Assembly: GCF_003254155.1 (NCBI RefSeq)
Contig: NZ_QKZI01000002.1
Coordinates: 186,001-250,000 of the forward strand
Origin: Psychrobacillus insolitus
Lineage (GTDB): Bacteria; Bacillota; Bacilli; Bacillales_A; Planococcaceae
Length of the DNA: 64,000 nt
Direction: 5' to 3'
Every line of letters starts with the position of its first letter. Position 1 is the first letter of the stretch. Shown one piece after another: positions 45,179 through 54,546 of the stretch. Under the pieces are notes generated by a model, which worked only from the letters and a program-made list of their open reading frames with translations, was not told where the DNA came from and made no database searches. Both the position numbers and the translations under genes were made by a program.

Positions 45179-46170
45179 CGGAATGTTCCTCCTTTACGAA
45201 CGATAATAAGGAAGAAGGGTAGACCCATAACGGCAATAATAGCAGCAACAGGAGTTTCCCATGGAATATTAATCGTACGACCAACAGTATCGGCAAACAA
45301 CATTAAAATTGCACCGACAATCATAGACATAGGAATAATGAATCGATAATCAGTTCCGACAATTGCTCGTACCATATGAGGTACCATTAGACCTACAAAA
45401 GCCATGTTTCCAACAAGTGCTACAGCTGCACCTGCAAGTAAAATGACAACAATAAATAAAATCGTTTTTACTTGAATGGTTTTTTGTCCTAGTCCAACCG
45501 CAACTTCTTCATTTAAACTTAATATAGTTAATTGTCTAGAGAATAAAAGAGCAACAACACTCCCAATGGCTATAAAAGGTATGATAATGGCTAGTTGATT
45601 CCATGTCGTTCCAATGATACCACCAGCTGTCCACATAGAAACATTCTTCGAAATCTTAAAGTAAATTCCGACTCCATCTGCAATTGCGTATAAAAAAGCT
45701 GAAACAGCAGCCCCAGCTAACACGATGCGAAGGGGGGAAAAACCGCCTTTTTTCATAGCTCCAATACCAAATACCATTATTGCCCCAACAGCAGCTCCAA
45801 TAAAACAAGCGATTGTAATTCCCAAATAACCCACGCCGGGGAGGAGTGCAATGGTAATGGCTAGCGCAGCATTTGCTCCAGAAGTTAACCCCAGTAAGCC
45901 AGGGTCTGCAAGTGGATTTCTAGTAATCCCTTGCATGATTGCACCTGAAACAGCAAGGGCGGCACCCACTACCATCGCAGCCACCTCTCGGGGGAAGCGG
46001 ATTTCTTGTAAAATATTTATCTGATCGCTCGATTTATTCGTAAATAAAGCTTGCCATACATCGCGAATCGAAGTCTCAGCAGCACCAAAGGCCATCGCAA
46101 TGCAGAACATAATAATAAGTAACATGATTCCAATGATGAACGTCAAACTCATATTCTTAGATGGTTTCAT
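45175..46170 (-). CDS. Iron-siderophore ABC transporter permease (FecCD family), first
   Basis: A 331-residue FecCD permease: RFPREVAAMVVGAALAVSGAIMQGITRNPLADPGLLGLTSGAN and ALVGNMAFVGLMVPHMVRAIVGTDYRFIIP, then ADTVGRTINIPWETPVAAIIAVMGLPFFLIIV. It starts 19 bases after the binding-protein gene. Part of the four-gene Fur-controlled operon. Confidence 0.92.
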   Translation of the reverse strand: MKPSKNMSLTFIIGIMLLIIMFCIAMAFGAAETSIRDVWQALFTNKSSDQINILQEIRFPREVAAMVVGAALAVSGAIMQGITRNPLADPGLLGLTSGANAALAITIALLPGVGYLGITIACFIGAAVGAIMVFGIGAMKKGGFSPLRIVLAGAAVSAFLYAIADGVGIYFKISKNVSMWTAGGIIGTTWNQLAIIIPFIAIGSVVALLFSRQLTILSLNEEVAVGLGQKTIQVKTILFIVVILLAGAAVALVGNMAFVGLMVPHMVRAIVGTDYRFIIPMSMIVGAILMLFADTVGRTINIPWETPVAAIIAVMGLPFFLIIVRKGGTFR

Positions 46171-46189
46171 AAAATCGAAGTCCTTCTCA

Positions 46190-47116
46190 TTACTTACTGT
46201 TTAAAAATTTGTCTTTGAAGAATTCAAGCTGGTAATCTAATGAAATGGGATCATTAAAATAAAACTCTTCTGCATTTGCTTTAAATACTTGTCCATTTTG
46301 AACAGCTGGAATATTTTTATATACATCTGTTTCTTGGAATGAATTATCTTGATCTGATACTTTACTAAAAATCACATAGTCTCCTGCATATTCAGGGAGT
46401 ACTTCTAAAGATAATGCGTAATAACCAGCTTCTAATGCCATTTCTGATACTTTCTTGGGCATATTTAATCCCATAGCTTGATAAAGTATTTCTGTTCCAC
46501 GACCCCAGTTATCTCCAAATACATATAATTGTTTGTCAAAATTCTCAATAACTGAAACAGTAGCATCTTCACCGATTTCAGCTTTAATTTCTTCTCCAGC
46601 AACTTCAGCACGTACTTTAAAGTCATCAACCCACGATTGTGCTTCTTTTTCTTTATTTAATAATTTCCCGATTTCGATATGTTGTGTTAAATAATCTAAT
46701 TTTCCATAAGTGAATGTAACGGTTGGTGCAATTTCTTTTAGTTTATCTAAGTTTTGTGCAGTAGAAAGTCCAATAATTAAATCTGGATCTAGTTCAATAA
46801 TTTTCTCTAAATTTTCTTCTGAAATTTCATCCACATCCGCTAAATAGCTATCATATTGTGGATTGTTTTTTGACCAAGCATCCACACCAACTAGATTTAC
46901 ATCAAGTGCTAATACGTTACCAGCATAAGTTGATACAACAACAACACGTTGTGGATTAGCGGGCACTTTTATAGGACCTTCTTCTGATTCATATGTAATC
47001 GTCGTAGGTTCTTCGGTTGCGACAGGTTCTTTTGTTTCTTCCTCGGACGTTTCGTTATTACACGCAGCTAGGATTAATACGAATAATAGCAATGCTGGGA
47101 ATAGAATTTTTTTCAT
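46190..47116 (-). CDS. Iron-siderophore ABC transporter substrate-binding lipoprotein
   Basis: A 308-residue lipoprotein: signal KKILFPALLLFVLILAACNN with lipobox LAAC, so Cys19 is the lipid-bound N-terminus, then a short Glu/Thr linker. The class III binding fold shows PQRVVVVSTYAGNVLALDVNLVGVD and IIELDPDLIIGLSTAQNLDKL. Captures a ferric siderophore at the membrane surface and passes it to the two permeases. Six bases after the ATPase gene. Confidence 0.93.
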   Translation of the reverse strand: MKKILFPALLLFVLILAACNNETSEEETKEPVATEEPTTITYESEEGPIKVPANPQRVVVVSTYAGNVLALDVNLVGVDAWSKNNPQYDSYLADVDEISEENLEKIIELDPDLIIGLSTAQNLDKLKEIAPTVTFTYGKLDYLTQHIEIGKLLNKEKEAQSWVDDFKVRAEVAGEEIKAEIGEDATVSVIENFDKQLYVFGDNWGRGTEILYQAMGLNMPKKVSEMALEAGYYALSLEVLPEYAGDYVIFSKVSDQDNSFQETDVYKNIPAVQNGQVFKANAEEFYFNDPISLDYQLEFFKDKFLNSK

Positions 47117-47122
47117 GTTGTT

Positions 47123-47914
47123 TTATTCTCCTCTTAATAAGTTATAGGTAGTGCACATAGGTTTCTTCGTACGTGGATCGATTCCGATTTCTGCATCAAT
47201 TTGGAACACATCACGCAATACTTGTTTAGTAATAACTTCTTCGCACGTTCCTGCTTTTACAACATTGCCTGATTTTAAAGCAATAATATAGTCTGCAAAG
47301 CGTGCTGCTTGATTGAGATCATGCAGTACCATCACAATTGTTCTTTTTTCTTCTCGATTGAGTTTTTGGAGAAGCTCGAGTACTTCTAATTGATGTGCCA
47401 TATCTAAATACGTCGTTGGCTCATCTAAAAATATTATTTCTGTCTCTTGGGCAAGGGCCATCGCAATCCAAACACGCTGACGCTGTCCACCAGATAGAGA
47501 ATCTACAGGGAGATATTTGAACTCACTAGTACCTGTTACTTTTAGAGCCCAGTCGATCACTTCATAGTCCTTTGTCGATAGTCGACCAAAACCAGTTTGA
47601 TAGGGAAAGCGACCATACGATACAAGCTCACCTACTGTCAGACCACTTGCATTTTCAGGTGCCTGAGGTAAGATAGCCATCTTTTTTGCGAGTAGTTTCG
47701 TATTTTCCTTAGCCACAATTTTTCCATCTAATACTACGGCACCAGATTGATAGGGAATCACTCTAGTTATAGCCTTAAGAAGTGTAGATTTCCCACATCC
47801 GTTTGAACCGATTATTGTTGTAATCTTTTGGTCTGGTATTTGCACGGACAGTTCTTTAATGATCGTTCGCTCGCCATATCCAATGGACAAGTCATCTGTG
47901 TAAAGGCGTACCAT
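47123..47914 (-). CDS. Iron-siderophore ABC transporter ATP-binding protein
   Basis: A 263-residue FecE-type ATPase: Walker A GSNGCGKSTLLKAI, Q-loop ILPQAP, signature DSLSGGQRQRVWIAMALAQ, Walker B EIIFLDEPTTYLD and switch His VLHDLNQAARFAD. First gene of the operon, directly behind the Fur box. Having the ATPase within the operon differs from B. subtilis yfiYZ-yfhA, which uses the separately encoded YusV. Confidence 0.93.
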   Translation of the reverse strand: MVRLYTDDLSIGYGERTIIKELSVQIPDQKITTIIGSNGCGKSTLLKAITRVIPYQSGAVVLDGKIVAKENTKLLAKKMAILPQAPENASGLTVGELVSYGRFPYQTGFGRLSTKDYEVIDWALKVTGTSEFKYLPVDSLSGGQRQRVWIAMALAQETEIIFLDEPTTYLDMAHQLEVLELLQKLNREEKRTIVMVLHDLNQAARFADYIIALKSGNVVKAGTCEEVITKQVLRDVFQIDAEIGIDPRTKKPMCTTYNLLRGE

Positions 47915-47950
47915 TCTAAAACCTCCAAACTAATGGTTGCATAAATAAAT

Positions 47951-47969
47951 GATAACGATTATCATTATC
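47951..47969. promoter_or_regulatory. Fur box in the divergent siderophore/reductase promoter region
   Basis: GATAACGATTATCATTATC, 18 of 19 bases of the Fur consensus GATAATGATTATCATTATC by my count. Placed between the ABC operon and the reductase gene, so it can repress both when iron is plentiful. Confidence 0.92.
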
Positions 47970-48036
47970 ATAAGTGTTACTATATTGAATTAAAAGATTA
48001 ATGTCAACATATTATTTTTATAGGAGACCTGAGAAG

Positions 48037-49083
48037 ATGACAAATATATTCGATGTGACGATTATTGGGGGCGGCCCAGCAGGGCTGTATTCAGCATTTT
48101 ATAGTGGATTGAGAGAAATGAAGACGAAAATCATTGAATTCCAACCCCATTTAGGTGGAAAAATCCATGTCTATCCAGAAAAAATGATTTGGGACGTAGG
48201 TGGACAAACGCCAATTTCTGGTGAGCATCTAATCGGGAAATTAGTGCAGCAAGGTCTCACATTTGACCCTGAAGTGGTATTAAATGAGAAGGTGGAGTCT
48301 ATAACGAGAGACCGTCAAGGTATTTTTTGTATGGAAACGACTTCTGGTCAAATGCATTTTTCCAAAACAATTATTTTAGCGGTAGGTGGGGGAATATTAA
48401 ACCCACTAAAATTGGATATTGAAGGTGCTGAAAGGTTTGAAGTAGGTAATTTAAATTACACGGTGAAATCAATTCAACGTTTTAAGGGGAAAACAGTTGT
48501 GATATCTGGTGGAGGAAATGCAGCAATTGATTGGGCAAATGAACTAGAACCGATTGCCAAAAAAGTATACGTAACATATCGAAAAGAAGCGTTGAATGGA
48601 CATGAAGCGCAAGTAAGTCAATTGTTAGAAAGCACAGTTACATGTTTTTTCAATACATCTATTTCGAAACTAATTGCTAGTGAAAGCCATGATATGATTG
48701 AGCGTGTAGCGCTATCGAATCATAAAACTGGGGAAGTATCCTTCTTACCTATTGATGAAGTTGTGATTAATCATGGATTTGAAAGAGATGCGGAGCTATT
48801 GAAAAATAGTGCTGTGGATATTGCATTGATAGATGATTTTTATGTAGCTGGATCAAGCTCAAGTGAATCTTCTGTTCAAGGTATTTTTGCAGCAGGAGAC
48901 ATACTCGCGCATCCGGGAAAACTGCATCTCATAGCTGGAACTTTTGTGGATGCAGCAAACGCGGTAAACAAAGCAAAACAATTTATTCAACCAGATGCAA
49001 GTGGAGTAGCAATGGTTTCTTCTCATAATGAACTATTTAAGGAAAGAAACAAAGAAGTGAAGAAAATGATTCTTTCCAACTAA
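48037..49083 (+). CDS. Ferredoxin/flavodoxin-NADP reductase, YcgT/YumC-like
   Basis: A 348-residue thioredoxin-reductase-like flavoprotein (type 2 FNR): FDVTIIGGGPAGLYSAFYSGLR (FAD), YPEKMIWDVGGQTPISGEHL, KTVVISGGGNAAIDWANEL (NADPH), and GIFAAGDILAHPGKLHLIAGTFVDAANAVN (C-terminal FAD). It lacks the CxxC redox pair of thioredoxin reductase, as FNRs do. Sharing a Fur box with a siderophore importer suggests it supplies electrons for iron release from ferric siderophore, an inference. Start at 48037 follows GGAGACC; an in-frame ATG at 48001 lacks a site. Confidence 0.88.
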   Translation: MTNIFDVTIIGGGPAGLYSAFYSGLREMKTKIIEFQPHLGGKIHVYPEKMIWDVGGQTPISGEHLIGKLVQQGLTFDPEVVLNEKVESITRDRQGIFCMETTSGQMHFSKTIILAVGGGILNPLKLDIEGAERFEVGNLNYTVKSIQRFKGKTVVISGGGNAAIDWANELEPIAKKVYVTYRKEALNGHEAQVSQLLESTVTCFFNTSISKLIASESHDMIERVALSNHKTGEVSFLPIDEVVINHGFERDAELLKNSAVDIALIDDFYVAGSSSSESSVQGIFAAGDILAHPGKLHLIAGTFVDAANAVNKAKQFIQPDASGVAMVSSHNELFKERNKEVKKMILSN

Positions 49084-49109
49084 CTAGAGAAAATACACAA
49101 ATAGATATA

Positions 49110-49157
49110 AAAAAGGCTACATCTAAGGAGATATCACTTAGAAAGCAGCCTTCTTTT
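49110..49157. terminator. Terminator between reductase and DUF2804 genes
   Basis: AAAAAGGCT / AGCC.TTCTTTT outer stem with inner CTAAG / CTTAG, at a convergent junction. Confidence 0.7.
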
Positions 49158-49158
49158 G

Positions 49159-50181
49159 TTACCATTTAGCTTTGTGCTCTTCAATACAGCCAAGCATTTC
49201 TCGAATGTACAGTGTTGGCCCATTCTCTAGTCGGATTATGCCGTTATAATATCCCATCATCTGATTTACTTCAGAGGAGATAAGTTTTATATCTGTTTTT
49301 GCAACACGGTGGAAGAAAGGAGTGAAAGTTAAATTTACTTCATGGGTAAATTTAGATTTAACATGCCATGGTAGCATGAAATTAGTAGGATTATAGTCGA
49401 ACAATACATCCTCATGAATTTTGGTAAGTTTCCCATCAATGATAATAGCATTTTCTGTCATCCCTGTTCCATCTGTCCACTTACCACCAAAGTTTAATCC
49501 AATTCTTCTCGTTCCTACTCTTTGAGATGCAAATCCCCAATTCCAATTAGCTTGTCTTGGCCAAATGCCTCTCCCATAATCGAGTACAGCATAATTATCT
49601 TCATCTTGAAAAGCATAGCGGGCTTCGCCAAACTTTACAAAGCCCTTTGTAGGTAGGATGTGATGCTTAGCTGTGAATTGAAACTGGGTACGGTTCCAAG
49701 GAATTACTACATTTAAAGAGTCATCTTCAGGAGGATGTGATATATGTAAGTCAGCATGTAATAGCTCGCCGTCAAAATCTGGAATTGTTATTGTCATATG
49801 TGTTTCATTTTGCATATATAAAAGTTGAATAGACATCTCTTTGGAGTGAACTTGAACACTCTCTAAAACATGAGTTGGCATTTTAACTTTGTTTCCTAAA
49901 GGAATAGTGACTGTTTTTTCTACATAGCGCTGTGTTTCATAATTTAAGAAATAAACAAAACATACAGCCGCATAATCTAAATGACTAATTGTTGCAGAAA
50001 AAAGAATTTCATCTCCAAATACACACCAATAATTCCACTTTTTCTTTCGCATATAGTGACCTTTTAAATTGCTTTCTATGAGCGGCTTCTTTGCAAATCC
50101 GATTGCTTTTGGATTTAAATTACCTTTCTCATCACAAAGTAAAGTAGGTTCAGTAATTTCTTTTTCTGCATGCTGTGGCAA
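49159..50181 (-). CDS. DUF2804 domain-containing protein
   Basis: A 340-residue protein covering the whole DUF2804 domain. Typical parts: EPTLLCDEKGNLNPKAIGFAKKPLIESNLKG at the N-terminus, KKWNYWCVFGDEILFSATISHLDYA, and the aromatic stretch DYGRGIWPRQANWNWGFAS.RVG.RRIGLNFGGKWTDGTGMTENA. It is beta-rich and related in outline to hydroxyneurosporene synthase/AttH-like lipocalin folds. Function unknown. Start TTG at 50181 behind GGAAG. Confidence 0.85.
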   Translation of the reverse strand: MPQHAEKEITEPTLLCDEKGNLNPKAIGFAKKPLIESNLKGHYMRKKKWNYWCVFGDEILFSATISHLDYAAVCFVYFLNYETQRYVEKTVTIPLGNKVKMPTHVLESVQVHSKEMSIQLLYMQNETHMTITIPDFDGELLHADLHISHPPEDDSLNVVIPWNRTQFQFTAKHHILPTKGFVKFGEARYAFQDEDNYAVLDYGRGIWPRQANWNWGFASQRVGTRRIGLNFGGKWTDGTGMTENAIIIDGKLTKIHEDVLFDYNPTNFMLPWHVKSKFTHEVNLTFTPFFHRVAKTDIKLISSEVNQMMGYYNGIIRLENGPTLYIREMLGCIEEHKAKW

Positions 50182-50294
50182 CAGTAATCTTCCTTTCTAC
50201 AAAAGTCATTTATGTAAAAATTTCATATTATCTTTTAATACTAGCATATATTCCAAGCTAACACATATAAACATAAATAGAAGGGAGTGGAGGA

Positions 50295-50783
50295 TTGGCG
50301 ACCTATAATCGAGCCGCTGCAGTAGCATATGCGGAAAAGTGGTGGAATAGTAATAATCCAGCTTTTCCTATATTCGATGTAGATTGTACCAACTATATTT
50401 CACAATGCTTGCTTGCGGGTGGTGCACCCATGAGAGGTAAGCCAAATAGAGAGAAAGGCTGGTGGTTAGGCAATAATACCTGGAGTTTTAGTTGGAGTAC
50501 TCCTCATTCACTTAGATGGTATTTAGCTGGCTCAACTATTGGGTTACAAGCTACCCAAGTTGATACTCCAACTAAACTGATTCCTGGAGATCTTATTTTT
50601 TATGATTTCCAAGGAGATGGTAGATATGATCATTCTACAATTGTAACGAGTATACAAAACGGAATGCCTTATGTAAATGCACATACGAATAATAGTAGGA
50701 ATCGATTTTGGGATTATACGAACTCCTATGCACATACACCTAATACAAGGTATATTTTCTTTCATGTGAAAGACCAATTTTAA
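50295..50783 (+). CDS. Amidase domain protein (Amidase_6), spore-type
   Basis: A 162-residue single-domain protein: YNRAAAVAYAEKWWNSNNPAFP at the start, the catalytic-type DCTNYISQCLLAGGAPMRG with Cys, GDLIFYDFQGDGRYDHSTIVT with the conserved His, and HTNNSRNRFWDYTN. This is the complete NlpC-like Amidase_6 domain found in sporulation-associated Bacillus proteins. No signal peptide, which fits a mother-cell or coat role. Start TTG at 50295 after GGAGG. Confidence 0.88.
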   Translation: MATYNRAAAVAYAEKWWNSNNPAFPIFDVDCTNYISQCLLAGGAPMRGKPNREKGWWLGNNTWSFSWSTPHSLRWYLAGSTIGLQATQVDTPTKLIPGDLIFYDFQGDGRYDHSTIVTSIQNGMPYVNAHTNNSRNRFWDYTNSYAHTPNTRYIFFHVKDQF

Positions 50784-50890
50784 TGAAGAAAAGCGGAAGC
50801 GCCTATTTCTGCGTAAGGCAGGCAAGGCGGCTTACGCTAGACAGATATTATGTAGAAATCTTATATACTTTCTTATCTGTATAAGAAAAC
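50783..50890. repeat. GC-rich repeat G, short copy (reverse orientation)
   Basis: AGAAAAGCGGAAGCGCCTATTTCT at its left matches, reversed, the end of copy 10685-10940, and GCTAGACAGATATTATGTAG...TATACTTTCTTATC at its right matches the start. The interior is a different, short hairpin (GCGTAAG / CTTACGC). Confidence 0.65.
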
Positions 50891-51060
50891 CGTAAAAGCG
50901 CCCTATTTCTATATGGACGTTGTCGGTTCGCTTTGGAGCAAACTCATATAATAGAACAAACGAGAAAAACAGTAGAGGAGATACGTGACACGGTCATGTA
51001 GCTCCTCTACTGTTTTCGGTCATCCTATTACGATGGAAAAATTGTACATCCTGCGTTCCA
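50891..51060. repeat. Fold-back repeat family 1, copy E (reverse orientation)
   Basis: GTCGGTTCGCTTTGGAGCAA at 50922, AATAGAACAAACGAG, core AAAACAGTAGAGGAGaTAC, GTGACacgGTCATG, TAGCTCCTCTACTGTTTT (50966-51016), then CGGTCATCCTATTACGATGG. Long near-perfect stem at a convergent junction between the amidase and plsY-like genes. Confidence 0.8.
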
Positions 51061-51100
51061 AGTCGATGAAATTCTTATTATGGTAAATACCACATAACAG

Positions 51101-51676
51101 CTAATATTTTTTCTTCCACCAAATTGCATTCCAAGATTCGATCAAGTCAAAGCGATGGCGAATGAGAATAAGTAGGACTGCCAATGAAAGAGGCCAGGTA
51201 TGATGGAATTCATAATACAAGCCACTAATCAAAGTATATGTCAAAAAAGCAAAAGCCATACTTACAGTAGCGCTTCTTAATAAGGCGATTAGTAGGATGA
51301 AACAAGCAACCAAAATTCCGAAAAGAAAAGGATTAAAGGTAAGTGTAACACCTATAAATGTAGCAATTCCTTTTCCTCCTTTAAATTTTAGCCAAAATGG
51401 ATATATATGTCCTAATATAACTAGTAAACCACCCATTGCAACTGCCCAAGGAGTGAAATTAAAATAAAAGCCGATAAAAATAATGAGTATTCCTTTGAGT
51501 GCATCACCTAAAAAAGTTAAGAGAAATGCTGTTTTACCTAAAACAACTCCAGCATTTCGTGCACCTAAATTCCCGCTCCGAATAGAGCGTAAATCTATTT
51601 TTTTCCACTTCCCAATCCACCAAGCAGTAAGGAGATTACCTAATAGGTAACTAAATATCCAGTAGAAAAATATCAT
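51101..51676 (-). CDS. PlsY-like glycerol-3-phosphate acyltransferase paralogue
   Basis: A 191-residue membrane protein with five helices of the PlsY family, which transfers acyl from acyl-phosphate to glycerol 3-phosphate. Family loops are visible: SIRSGNLGARNAGVVLGK and LGHIYPFWLKFKGGKGIATFIG. The first loop has GARNAG where standard PlsY has GATNxxR, so this may be a paralogue rather than the main enzyme. ATG follows GAGGTG. Confidence 0.85.
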   Translation of the reverse strand: MIFFYWIFSYLLGNLLTAWWIGKWKKIDLRSIRSGNLGARNAGVVLGKTAFLLTFLGDALKGILIIFIGFYFNFTPWAVAMGGLLVILGHIYPFWLKFKGGKGIATFIGVTLTFNPFLFGILVACFILLIALLRSATVSMAFAFLTYTLISGLYYEFHHTWPLSLAVLLILIRHRFDLIESWNAIWWKKKY

Positions 51677-51892
51677 TTTAACACCTCAGTTTAGTTTTAA
51701 ACTTAATAAAAATAAAAAAGTTTAATTGTTAACTATAATAAACAAGATACATATTTATTCGTTACGTTTATTTTACACCATTTACCAATGAGTGAAATAT
51801 TTCTTTATTAATTATCAAGACTGTTCATATGAAAGGGAAATTGGTATGATAGGAGTAATCATTAATGTATAAAAAAGGGAGTTTTTTCAAAT

Positions 51893-52471
51893 ATGACGAA
51901 TCAATCATTATCTGTTCGCGATGCGATCATTCAAAGAAGATCTATAAAGGCGTATAACGGGCAACCTGTTGAAAGAGAAGAATTATTAACGATTTTGGAG
52001 GATGCAGTTTGGGCTCCCAATCATCAACTAAGAGAACCATGGCGTTTTGTTGTTGCATGTGGCAAAGAACTTTTCGATCTATATGAGGTTCTAAAAGAGT
52101 TCGCAATTCCAAAATGGAAAGACCTAACAGCAGAAGATTTAGAAAAACAAATGAAAAAGTTCACGACTCCGGGTGGGTATGTGTTTGTAATCGTTCCTGA
52201 AGATATTCGTCAAAAAGAACGTTTAGAAGATTACGCTGCAGCAAGTATGCTAATTCAGAATGTGCAATTGCTTGCTTGGGATAAAGGAATTGGATCTTGT
52301 TGGAAAACACCAGGATTTTTAGATAATCCAAAATTCCGTGAGGCACTTGGTGTACAATCCGGAGAAAGAATTATTAGCATGCTCCAACTAGGTTATTATG
52401 ATGAAATGCCTAAAGCAGCAAAACGTACAAGTGTGGATAAATTGATTACGATATTTGGTGAAAGTAAATAA
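51893..52471 (+). CDS. Nitroreductase family protein
   Basis: A 192-residue FMN-dependent nitroreductase: VRDAIIQRRSIKAYNGQPV, WAPNHQLREPWRFVV (FMN binding), AAASMLIQNVQLLAWDKGIGSCWKT. Reduces nitro compounds or quinones with NAD(P)H; natural substrate unknown. ATG follows AAAGGGAG. Confidence 0.92.
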   Translation: MTNQSLSVRDAIIQRRSIKAYNGQPVEREELLTILEDAVWAPNHQLREPWRFVVACGKELFDLYEVLKEFAIPKWKDLTAEDLEKQMKKFTTPGGYVFVIVPEDIRQKERLEDYAAASMLIQNVQLLAWDKGIGSCWKTPGFLDNPKFREALGVQSGERIISMLQLGYYDEMPKAAKRTSVDKLITIFGESK

Positions 52472-52528
52472 AAATTACATAGATTCTTGGAATCTGAACT
52501 GAACTAGTTAATATGGAATGATTTAAAT

Positions 52529-52570
52529 AGGTGACTTTTTGTTCGATTTTGAACGAAAAGTCACCTTCTT
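52529..52570 (+). terminator. Terminator after the nitroreductase gene
   Basis: AGGTGACTTTTTGTTC / GAACGAAAAGTCACCT with an ATTTT loop. Confidence 0.85.
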
Positions 52571-52704
52571 CATGTTCTATTTTACCTATGAAAATATAAA
52601 ATTTTAAAATTAACACTATATTAACATTTTTTGTATTCTTCATTAACAATCTTACTTTATATTAAGAATGTATCACAAGAATAACAAAAAATTAGGAGGT
52701 AGAA

Positions 52705-54474
52705 ATGATGAAGAAAAGAAAAATTCTTATTCCGTTATTCACTCTAGCTATAATATTTCCATCTGCAACCAATGTATTTGCAGATCCACTAAAACCTGCT
52801 CCGGTAAAATCAGTTGAGTTTATAGGTATGGAGGCTCCTAATTCTGTTTTAGAAAAATCAAAGATGTATAGTGAAGCATCAGTATTAGTAACATATAATG
52901 ATGGTAATCAAAAGACGATTCCTTTAGAATATAAATCCTTGCTTCAACCTGGAGATACCATAAACGGTAAAATCGTAGGGGCAGCTTATGATGCTTCGGG
53001 CAAGATAATTACAAACGCTGAAGGACAGCCTATTATCTCATCTGCACCAGATAGTAATACTCTTCTAAGTGTGAATGGAAAAAGCGGGAAATTGTATATG
53101 GTAAATCATTATGAATCGTTTCCTGGCAATTCTATCGGAAACATGCCAGAAGCTATGTTTTTAAATACGGTCGAACAAAATAAGAAAACAGGAGAACTTA
53201 CTGTTACAGATATAAGTCCAATTGATTTTTCCTCGTACGGAGGAATTTGGACACCTTGTGCAGGAAGTCTATCTCCATGGAATACTCATTTAGGAAGTGA
53301 AGAATACGAACCTGATACAAAAGCCCATGAAGCGAATCCTGAAAAGTCTTCTGTTACACAATTTGCTCGTAATTACTATCAAGACGATAAAATCCTTGGA
53401 AATCCATATATGTATGGTTATGTTCCAGAGGTATCGATTAATCCTAACGGGACAGCTAAAGCTGTGAAACACTTCAGTATGGGACGTCTTTCATTTGAAA
53501 ATGTAAAAGTAGCACCAGATAATCGCACAGTTTACTACGGCGATGATGGTTCTTATACGATGGCATTTATGTATGTTGCAGATAAAGAAAAAGACTTATC
53601 GGCAGGAACATTATATGCAGCAAAGTGGATTCAAAAAAATGATCAAAATGGTGGTTCAGCTGACTTAGAATGGATTAAACTTGGACATGCAACTGATGCT
53701 GAAATTAAAAACCTTGCTGAAAACTTAACATTCAGTGACATATTTGAAACAGCTGAGAATGCTGAATTTGGAGAGAAAAACGGATTCGAGCGAGTTAAAA
53801 CGGCTGGAAGAGATGAATGGTTAAAGGTGAAGCCAGGCATGGAAAAAGCTGCTGCATTTTTAGAATCACGTCGTTATGGTGCACTCCAAGGAGCAACTTC
53901 TGAATTTAACAAGATGGAAACAGTTGAAATGAATGTAGCGGATAACAAAATGTATATGACAATGTCGAATATTAGCGGTGGAATGGAAGCTAATTCTAAT
54001 GACCCTGTTGATGATATTCAAGTTTCTAAGGTAAAAGCTGGTGGCGTTTACGAAATGAGTTTAACGGATAGTCAAAAAGATCGTGCTGGTGAGAAAATAG
54101 ACAGCGATTATGTGGCAAATGAAATGACAGGTCTAGTATTTGGAGAAGATCTTGCTTCTAAAGATGCTGCGGGAAATACTGCAAATCCTGAGAAAATAGC
54201 TAGCCCGGACAATATTGCTTACTCTGAAAAGATGAGAACATTATTTATTGCTGAGGACGGTAAAATGCACCACAATAATTACGGTTGGTCTTATAATGTG
54301 GATACAAAGAAACTTTCCCGTATTATTTCTGCTCCAAATGGTGGTGAAGTTACTGGTATCCAAGCAATTGATGATTTAAATGGATTCACTTATCTTATGG
54401 CTGGTTCTCAAGGGCCCGGAAATGTTGGTTATTTAGATGGACTTCCATCTCTTGCAGATAAACCAAAGAAATAG
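52705..54474 (+). CDS. Secreted PhoX-like (DUF839) phosphatase family protein
   Basis: A 589-residue exported protein. Signal peptide: KKRKILIPLFTLAIIFPSATNVFA, cleaved near residue 26. The body matches the PhoX/DUF839 beta-propeller family: LYMVNHYESFPGN, GGIWTPCAGSLSPWNTHLGSEEYEPD (the family TPWGTxLxxEE-type motif), VYYGDDGSYTMAFMYVAD, and SPDNIAYSEKMRTLFIAEDG near the C-terminus. PhoX enzymes are calcium/iron phosphatases; activity here is not proven. ATG follows TAGGAGG. No Pho-box could be confirmed. Confidence 0.85.
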   Translation: MMKKRKILIPLFTLAIIFPSATNVFADPLKPAPVKSVEFIGMEAPNSVLEKSKMYSEASVLVTYNDGNQKTIPLEYKSLLQPGDTINGKIVGAAYDASGKIITNAEGQPIISSAPDSNTLLSVNGKSGKLYMVNHYESFPGNSIGNMPEAMFLNTVEQNKKTGELTVTDISPIDFSSYGGIWTPCAGSLSPWNTHLGSEEYEPDTKAHEANPEKSSVTQFARNYYQDDKILGNPYMYGYVPEVSINPNGTAKAVKHFSMGRLSFENVKVAPDNRTVYYGDDGSYTMAFMYVADKEKDLSAGTLYAAKWIQKNDQNGGSADLEWIKLGHATDAEIKNLAENLTFSDIFETAENAEFGEKNGFERVKTAGRDEWLKVKPGMEKAAAFLESRRYGALQGATSEFNKMETVEMNVADNKMYMTMSNISGGMEANSNDPVDDIQVSKVKAGGVYEMSLTDSQKDRAGEKIDSDYVANEMTGLVFGEDLASKDAAGNTANPEKIASPDNIAYSEKMRTLFIAEDGKMHHNNYGWSYNVDTKKLSRIISAPNGGEVTGIQAIDDLNGFTYLMAGSQGPGNVGYLDGLPSLADKPKK

Positions 54475-54500
54475 ATTATAGAAATCTATAAGAAATAATT

Positions 54501-54546
54501 AAAAAGTCACCGCAGGAAAATGTCCCTGCGGTGACTTTTATTTTTT
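54501..54546. terminator. Terminator between PhoX-like and dipeptidase genes
   Basis: AAAAGTCACCGCAGG / CCTGCGGTGACTTTT stem, 15 bp, then ATTTTTT; convergent junction and overlaps the dipeptidase stop codon. Confidence 0.9.
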
